Below are positions 57,885-64,000 of a stretch of DNA of 64,000 nt, piece after piece. The position numbers were made by a program, and so were the translations under genes. The DNA comes from Amphiduros pacificus. Taxonomy: Eukaryota; Annelida; Polychaeta; Phyllodocida; Hesionidae. Each line of letters begins with the position of its first letter. Position 1 is the first letter of the stretch. The notes under the pieces were generated by a model. That model was given only the letters and a program-made list of their open reading frames with translations, was not told the origin of the DNA and searched no databases. The DNA lies in NCBI GenBank assembly GCA_949316495.1, contig OX439005.1:4125001-4189000 (forward strand). The letters run 5' to 3'.

Positions 57885-58890
57885 TTCATAAGAGGCAAAC
57901 AAAAAAATAAACCATGGCGCCTTGATATGATTAAAGAAGCAGCAAATAAATCATGTGAATTGGACCCCATACCCACCTGGCTTTTAAATAACTGCATTGG
58001 AAATTTACTGCCATTAATGACAGCAATAATAAATAAATCAATTACATTTGGTAATATGCCCGATGACCTGTAAATGGCATTCATAAGGACACTAATTAAA
58101 AAATTAGGTCTTGAACTAATAAAGAAAAATTACAGACCAGTATCCAATCTTGCTTATCTATCGAAATTGATTGAAAGGGCATTAGCCAAACAAATTATTG
58201 GTCACCTAGTAAAGAATAACATTCAAAGCATGTTTCAATCGGCATACAAAGAATTTCACAGCACTGAAACTGCATTATTAAAAGTACAGAATGACATTTT
58301 AATGGACATAGATAACAACAAAACTGTTATGTTGGTATTATTAGATCTCTCTGCGGCATTTGACACCATTGACCATAATATCCTATTAAACAGACTCGAG
58401 AAAAGATGTGGAATTTAAGGCTTGGCCTGTATAGAAAACAATGTGTAACCATTGAAAGTAAAAAATCGGAAAACATGAATATTATTTATGGCATCCCACA
58501 GGGCTCGGTGCTAGGGCCTCTACTGTTCACTACATATATGGAACCACTGGCTGATATTGAGCACTATGGGTTGAAGCGTCATATTTATGCAGATGATACG
58601 CAGCTCTACATCACCCTAGGCCCAAACTCGACTGTAGATACGATAAGATCATCAAAAGAAATGGAAGAATGTATAAAAAAGATTATCTTTTTTATTAGAA
58701 AATAAAATGAAAATAAATGATGGGAAGACTGAATTGATTGCTAATATGTGGGAAAAACTCAAATTTTTTAAAGGGATAAATACCAGAGTACATAATGGTT
58801 GGTGAATCAAAAATCTCTAGATCAAACAAAATTAAGGATCTAGGAGTAATCCTAGATCAAGAACTAACTATGCAGAACAAAGAAGTATTA
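57885..58890 (+). mobile_element. L2/CR1-like LINE reverse transcriptase fragment
   Basis: Reads SCELDPIPTWLLNN, NYRPVSNLAYLSKLIERAL, QSAYKEFHSTETALLKVQND, LLDLSAAFDTIDHNILLNRL, IPQGSVLGPLLFTTYMEPL and the catalytic YADDTQLY, collinear with L2/CR1-type RTs. The frame changes after NMPDDL and after EKRCGI, where roughly 15 residues are also missing. It then continues with SRSNKIKDLGVILDQELTM in another frame. Both ends are truncated and there is no clear target duplication. Confidence 0.9.
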
Positions 58891-59429
58891 ACATATATTT
58901 GAATTTGACAGTCACTTAATACATTGTTTTTCATTAAAAGCTGAAGATCAGCCTGAATGGGTTTCCTGTCAAACTCCTTTGACAGTCAAACACATCATGC
59001 TTGACTATGTTGAATTTGATAATATTATAAATAAAAAAGAATGAAAGATTTATTTGGCAGTTGATACCTCTTAAATGCTATCAATTTAAAACTAGATTTG
59101 GAGTAACATTGGGCTGACTTCACTGTCCAGCACAACAATTACTTGAAACATAATGTTTACCATGATTTTGGTCTTTTTATGCATATCTATTGTCTCTTTA
59201 CATTAATTCTGTCATCCATTCAGTGTAACATGTCTTATTGTCTGTAATTTATGTATCATAAGTTGCGACCTATTTGGCCTTCAGATAGACCACTGACCTA
59301 GTTACATAAATTCTTCTTTAGAATGTTAACAGACTTAGTTTTTAGCAATAAATGCTATTTTATATTTTACAACATTACCATACATAAATAATTTTGAATT
59401 GACTTCTCCAACCCAGAAAATAACTCAAA
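58891..59429. other. No feature seen
   Basis: AT-rich sequence between the LINE fragment and the trinucleotide tract. Confidence 0.5.
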
Positions 59430-59433
59430 TTTA

Positions 59434-59652
<219 letters not shown>

Positions 59653-59697
59653 CAGAAAATAGAGCATTTACAAAGTGTCTCCTGTGCTAATCATGAC

Positions 59698-59788
59698 TGG
59701 TCATAACCTTTATCATGACATTTAAATAAGTCATGACCTTTAAATAAGTCATGACCTTTAAATAAGTCATGACCTTTAAATAAGTCAC
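59698..59788 (+). repeat. 18-bp tandem repeat
   Basis: About four to five copies of CATGACCTTTAAATAAGT, the first diverged (CATGACATTTAAATAAGT). Confidence 0.92.
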
Positions 59789-60660
59789 TGGCGATTAGTA
59801 CATTCTAATCATTTTGGCCCGAGACTTTGAATATTGCCTTAGGCCACCCACTTTCATACTTGTCCAAGCCCCTCATATACAGATCATATATATGAAGTCA
59901 TGTCATTATTGCTGTAGTTATTCTGAAAATGTACTGAACATAGTATGATATACGATGCTATAAAATAGTATTGATTTCTTAATTAAACTCTAATTGGCTG
60001 TAAATATTCACAAATAGAATTGTACAATTCAGAAGTGTACAGATGTGCACCTTTGCAAAGCATGTATTGAAGCTCGGTTTAGGACAAACCAGAGAGCTTG
60101 TTTTTTGCAGGGAAACTGTCCAGTCAATAAAATGAGCTCAATGGAACCTCCTAAACGCCACAAGAGGGCACTATTTTTACCATAGAATCACACTGTAATA
60201 ATTGAAATCGACAGTTGAGAATCTTGGTTCCTTTTTCACCTCGCCTTGCTGCTGAAGTCGATGAATTGCTGATTTTTCAATATGTAGGAATGGTGGTTGT
60301 AAATCCAGATTATGATTGTTATCACCCAATCTCTTTACAGATAAACCAAACACTGAACCTTAAGGTTGTAAAATTGAAAGCTTCAGGAAATCCCATCTCA
60401 TCATATTGCTAAATTACAGTTTCTGGAAACACCACTGGACACAACAGATACTTCATAGGACACCAGTTATACAATGAAATAAATAGTTCAAAACAGATCG
60501 ATTTTTTTTTATTAATGGCTCAAAAATTAAAGAAAATGCTGCACAAGTTTTACAGAGCAACATGCATATCCATTTAGCTTTCGAAGACGGCGAAATACCA
60601 CCAATGAATATTTTCTTTTTCTTGGATTCGAAGTTTACGTTACAATCTGATAAGAGGAAG
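59789..60660. other. No supportable gene
   Basis: Contains short stretches such as CACAAGAGGGCACTATTTTT near 60160, but no exon, inverted-repeat or SINE signature that I can defend. Confidence 0.45.
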
Positions 60661-60663
60661 GAG

Positions 60664-60850
60664 AATGTCAAAGGATTACTAATAGATTCCTTGTCAAAGG
60701 ATTACTAATGGATTCCTTGTCAAAGGATTACTGATGGATTCCACGTCAAATGATTATTAAAGGATTCCAAGTCAAAAGATTGCTAATGGATTCTTAGTCA
60801 AAAGATTGCTAATGGATTCAAAGTCAAAGGATTACTAATGGATTCCAACC
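60664..60850 (+). repeat. 26-bp tandem repeat
   Basis: About seven copies of GTCAAAGGATTACTAATGGA then TTCCTT, diverging to the right (AAAAGATTGCTAATGG). Confidence 0.92.
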
Positions 60851-61088
60851 AAATGAACATAGAAACAAGTGAACTGGTGACAGTGTCGAAAAAGCAGCCT
60901 TAAAATGCTGAACTGATTGAACATATCTTTTATACAGAATAAGAGAAATATGTTAGTGCATTGATTTAAGTGGAAGTGAATTTGAGATAAAGTTATTGCA
61001 ATACCCTTCAAGATATTAACCTTATATGAAGTGAATTTAATGATTCATTTTATGCTGTCAACTACACAGAAAGGAAGAAGTATTCAGA

Positions 61089-61757
61089 TTGGATACATTC
61101 CCTAAACAACATTCCTATCTGTTTAATGACATAGATCTACTTGATGCTTATTATCCTCTGTTTAATGACAGAAATCTACTTGATGCTTATTGTCCTCTGT
61201 TTAATGACAGAAATCTACTTGATGCTTATTATCCTCTGATAAATGACAAGAATCTACTTGATGCTTATTATCCTCTGATAAATGACAAGAATCTACTTGA
61301 TGCTTATTATCCTCTGATAAATGACAAGAATCTACTTGATGCTTATTATCCTCTGATAAATGACAAGAATCTACTTGATGCTTATTATCCTCTGATAAAT
61401 GACAAGAATCTACTTGATGCTTATTATCCTCTGTTTAATGACAAAAATCTACTTGATGCTTATTATCCTCTGATAAATGACAAGAATCTACTTGATGCTT
61501 ATTATCCTCTGATAAATGACAAGAATCTACTTGATGCTTATTATCCTCTGATAAATGACAAGAATCTACTTGATGCTTATTATCCTCTGATAAATGACAA
61601 GAATCTACTTTATCCTTATTACCCTCTGTTTAATGACAAAAATCTACTTGATGCTTATTACCCTCTGTTTAATGACAAAAATCTACTTGAAGCTTATTAT
61701 CCTCTGTTAAATGACAAAAATCTACTTGGTGCTTATTGGGTTCTGCGCATGCATTGA
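61089..61757 (+). CDS. 222-codon ORF made of 13-residue repeats
   Basis: A 39-bp tandem repeat, sixteen copies, encodes NDKNLLDAYYPLI with I/F, K/R and a few other variants; the last copy is one residue short. The leader is MDTFPKQHSYLF and the end is VLRMH. There is no signal peptide or known domain. Because 39 is a multiple of three, a stop-free unit keeps any array open, so this may be a plain minisatellite. No splice sites, promoter or conserved context seen. Confidence 0.3.
   Translation: MDTFPKQHSYLFNDIDLLDAYYPLFNDRNLLDAYCPLFNDRNLLDAYYPLINDKNLLDAYYPLINDKNLLDAYYPLINDKNLLDAYYPLINDKNLLDAYYPLINDKNLLDAYYPLFNDKNLLDAYYPLINDKNLLDAYYPLINDKNLLDAYYPLINDKNLLDAYYPLINDKNLLYPYYPLFNDKNLLDAYYPLFNDKNLLEAYYPLLNDKNLLGAYWVLRMH
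61107..61745 (+). repeat. 39-bp minisatellite
   Basis: The unit reads AATGACAAGAATCTACTTGA then TGCTTATTATCCTCTGATA. Neighbouring copies in the centre are identical; outer copies differ (TTT for ATA), the usual pattern of recent central expansion. Confidence 0.96.
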
Positions 61758-62970
61758 GAGTGGAATGGCGGCTTTCATTTGAGCTCCGATAAAATCGTCC
61801 TTCTTGGTTGATTTTCTGGGGTCTATTGCTAGTCTAACACAACATTCTGTCGCAGTGAACCCGGTCTATACAGAGGTCTATCTGATACCAGACTTTTTGC
61901 AAGCTCTGACGGCAGTTTTGATTGGAAAACCGTTCGCGAGGGCGGGATCATACTGTGTTGTCTTTGCGAGGCACCGCGCTCACGAGTATCCACTCTTTGC
62001 TGCCAGTGTCGAGTGCTTGGTCTGATACCTTATATCTTCTGTATTAATAAAACTTGCTGCTCCTGGTGTCTAGAATTTCCTTCAGATCCATCAGCAGCAT
62101 ACTTTTTCAAATTACAGTGATCTTCGGACTTGTTCCGACGGTGGTTGTTGATACACAAACAAGGGGCTACTACCAGCCATTTTTTCTTGTTGTGACGCAC
62201 CACCTGCTGTCCAATACACATTCGCAAGCAACTAAGTAAGTAGTTCTATCTTGCGATATACCTATCTATAGGTACATATACCAATCTAATTTGCACGCTA
62301 TTCGTGTCTGGATTCGTTTCAGACCCTTTTAGAAGCAAATTCGGTATATTAAACCAAACTTTACAATGATTTTTGGACTTGTTCCGACAGTGGAAACACA
62401 GAGCACTCGCAAGTTCTCTTGCTGCCTGCCCCACCCGCTGTACAAAGAAAAAATAACTGCAAGCGGCTACCTACTTAGCCCTCTCTTCCAGAATATCCCC
62501 AGGTAATTAATACCAAAAGAATTTTTAGCGAAATCCTACCCAAACTCTGCTAAAATTTCTAATAATAGTGCTATAAATAACTACTATATAGCATTGTTGA
62601 CGGACGGCACACAGCGCCCCTACCGTTAAATCTCTTAGTTAGCCAGCCTCAGTGCCCCCTAACGTCAAAAAACTACATATCATTGTATATGTTCCATTTT
62701 CTAAGTCTAACGACAAAGGAAAAAATAATTGACTCTTGTTCCAACAATAATAAATATTAAATAACAAGACAAAATCAATTTCTCACGCTAGTGTGTTTTA
62801 TTTATTTTTTACCTATTCGGTATTAAAGTATCCTGCGTGGCAGAATAACAAGTTAATCTGACCCATATATACACATTGCTCCGTGAGCTAAATAATTGAA
62901 CAAATTGAACAAAATCTTAACAAATAATCCACAAAGTGTTGGATTACCTACCAGCATTGACCAATAATCC
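61758..62970. other. Non-coding region with a diverged ~250-bp direct repeat
   Basis: GGACTTGTTCCGACGGTGG at about 62128 recurs as GGACTTGTTCCGACAGTGG at about 62376, with weaker similarity before and after. AATAAAACTTGCTGCTCC is at 62047. No gene recognised. Confidence 0.4.
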
Positions 62971-62971
62971 G

Positions 62972-63102
62972 TGTCAGACGTCCGTCTTAAATATGCAGAG
63001 GTGACGAGGTTGAACTCCGTGATTGAGGGGCTACAAGCTGACCTGGCCACCGCTCAAGCCGATAACCAGGTGATGGCGACCGAGCTGGCGACTGCGCTGC
63101 AG
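62972..63102 (+). other. Coiled-coil-like open stretch ending at a splice-donor-like site
   Basis: Reads VRLKYAEVTRLNSVIEGL, QADLATAQADNQVMATELAT then CTGCAG|GTGGGT. It is rich in Leu, Glu and Ala with heptad spacing and higher GC than its surroundings. There is no in-frame ATG at its start. It could be an exon interrupted by the following LINE, or LINE-linked sequence. Confidence 0.3.
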
Positions 63103-63109
63103 GTGGGTT

Positions 63110-64000
63110 CCCTAAAATTTCACTCTTTCCCTAGCAAGGGACGCTCGGGCGGAGGCCTGGGTCTATTGCATCGTGTGGAGCTTCCCTTTGAAACCGATAG
63201 GTTTAACCAAACATTGGTGACAACAATGGAACTCCTAGAAGCATCCCTTCTAATCAAGGGTAAGAAGTTCACCTTCGTTACCATCTACAGACCTGAACCA
63301 TCAGACAGGAATAGGTATACCCACTCTGAGTTCTATGATGAGTGCACTCAACTGGTTGCACACTATGGGTCATTTAGTCATGAAGTCATCTTCCTAGGTG
63401 ACTACAACTTTAATGTCAATAAGCCAAATAAACCTGATGTCATAAAGTTCAATGACATTCTATCTACCTTTGACATGAACCAATGGATACATGAACCGAC
63501 CCATACATTAGGGAACACCCTTGATCTAATCATCACATTTAAAGGGAACAAGTTTCTTAAGAGCCACTTGGTGGATGAGTATATATCCGATCATAAGATG
63601 ATTAAGCTACACCTAGGTATCTCACCCCCCAAACCCCCCCAAAAAAATTGATCAAGTACAGGAACTTTAAGGGACTGGATCTTCAGTCCCTAAGGAATGA
63701 CATCAAATCCCTAACCGGTACAACTGAAACTTAGGAACACTTATCATTGAGTGACATGGTGGATTACTATGACAAGGAACTCACATCACTCATGGATAAA
63801 CATGCTCCTACCAAGTTCGCCAAGGTCACTCAGCCCAAACCTGTACCCTGGATGAGTGACCAATTAAAGCTGGAAAGATCTCTCAAGAGAAGGCTTGAGA
63901 GAAAAATGAATAAGACTGGCTCCCACATTGACAAGGAATTGTATAACTCTCAGAGAAACAAATACAACTCCATGCTGAAATCTGCTCAATCAACTTACTT
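63110..64000 (+). mobile_element. L2/CR1-like LINE, endonuclease and linker, truncated at window edge
   Basis: APE-type endonuclease signature: FVTIYRPEPS, VIFLGDYNFNVN, WIHEPTHTLGNTLDLIITF and ISDHKMIKLHLG. The 5' part of the endonuclease is missing. After a C-run and A-run at 63626-63647 the frame shifts. The family linker then reads LQSLRNDIKSLTGT (followed by an in-frame TAG), YYDKELTSLMDKHAP and PVPWMSDQLK, running off the edge before the RT. Confidence 0.88.

Noticed and set aside
61830-62500. Possible long terminal repeat (AATAAA followed by a repeated downstream motif)
   Set aside because: No second copy at a suitable distance, no TG/CA ends and no associated coding region were seen.

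Overview
The window looks like nuclear DNA of an invertebrate animal, most likely a bivalve or other mollusc. It is AT-rich, has short exons with GT-AG introns, and carries tRNA-derived SINEs ending in a CCCCAAACAAAC-type tail, small inverted-repeat elements and L2/CR1-like LINE pieces. The phylum is an inference from repeat style; no species can be named from the sequence.

Region 1 (1-10575, + strand) is the 3' two thirds of one well-supported host gene, CMTR1, the cap-1 mRNA 2'-O-methyltransferase. Fifteen exons were read by hand; their lengths sum to 1737 bases (578 codons plus stop) with every junction in phase, ending at TAG 10513-10515. The N-terminal exons lie upstream of the window. 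Several introns carry tandem arrays at or near the exon's 5' splice site (1312-1612, 5104-5450, 6804-8733, 8871-10150). In the last array each ~42-bp unit carries a 3' splice site directly abutting a 5' splice site. One intron has a 49-bp-arm hairpin (3915-4025). A small inverted-repeat element sits in the first visible intron and a sister copy lies just after the stop codon.

Region 2 (10576-15574) has no gene that I can support. It holds a TTAA-flanked MITE (11761-12159), two full-length tRNA-derived SINEs (13548-13851, 14754-15057) and a possible decayed one.

Region 3 (15575-57745) is a ~42-kb array of 6.5-8.7-kb segmental duplications. Each fuller unit holds, on the minus strand, the last exons of a RecQ-like helicase (motif IV region, motif V/VI exon, Cys-rich terminal exon). 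Downstream of these are exons of an unrecognised second minus-strand gene ('gene X'), with a plus-strand exon-like ORF between the two. The 114-bp helicase motif V/VI exon appears 14 times. No helicase motifs I-III are in the window, so all copies are 3' fragments and most show breaks. Two units are a nearly identical 8,014-bp tandem pair (about 21838-37866). SINE, LINE and MITE insertions with target duplications and empty sites in sister units allow the duplications to be ordered.

Region 4 (57746-64000) is a repeat-rich flank. It holds an L2/CR1-like LINE reverse transcriptase fragment (57885-58890), a (TTA)n tract, 18-bp and 26-bp tandem arrays, a 39-bp array that stays open for 222 codons (61089-61757), and an L2/CR1-like LINE endonuclease region that runs off the right edge.

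I see no convincing new functional system. The items most worth a second look are the splice-site minisatellites in CMTR1, the amplified helicase-tail exons, and the unrecognised gene X with its antisense neighbour.
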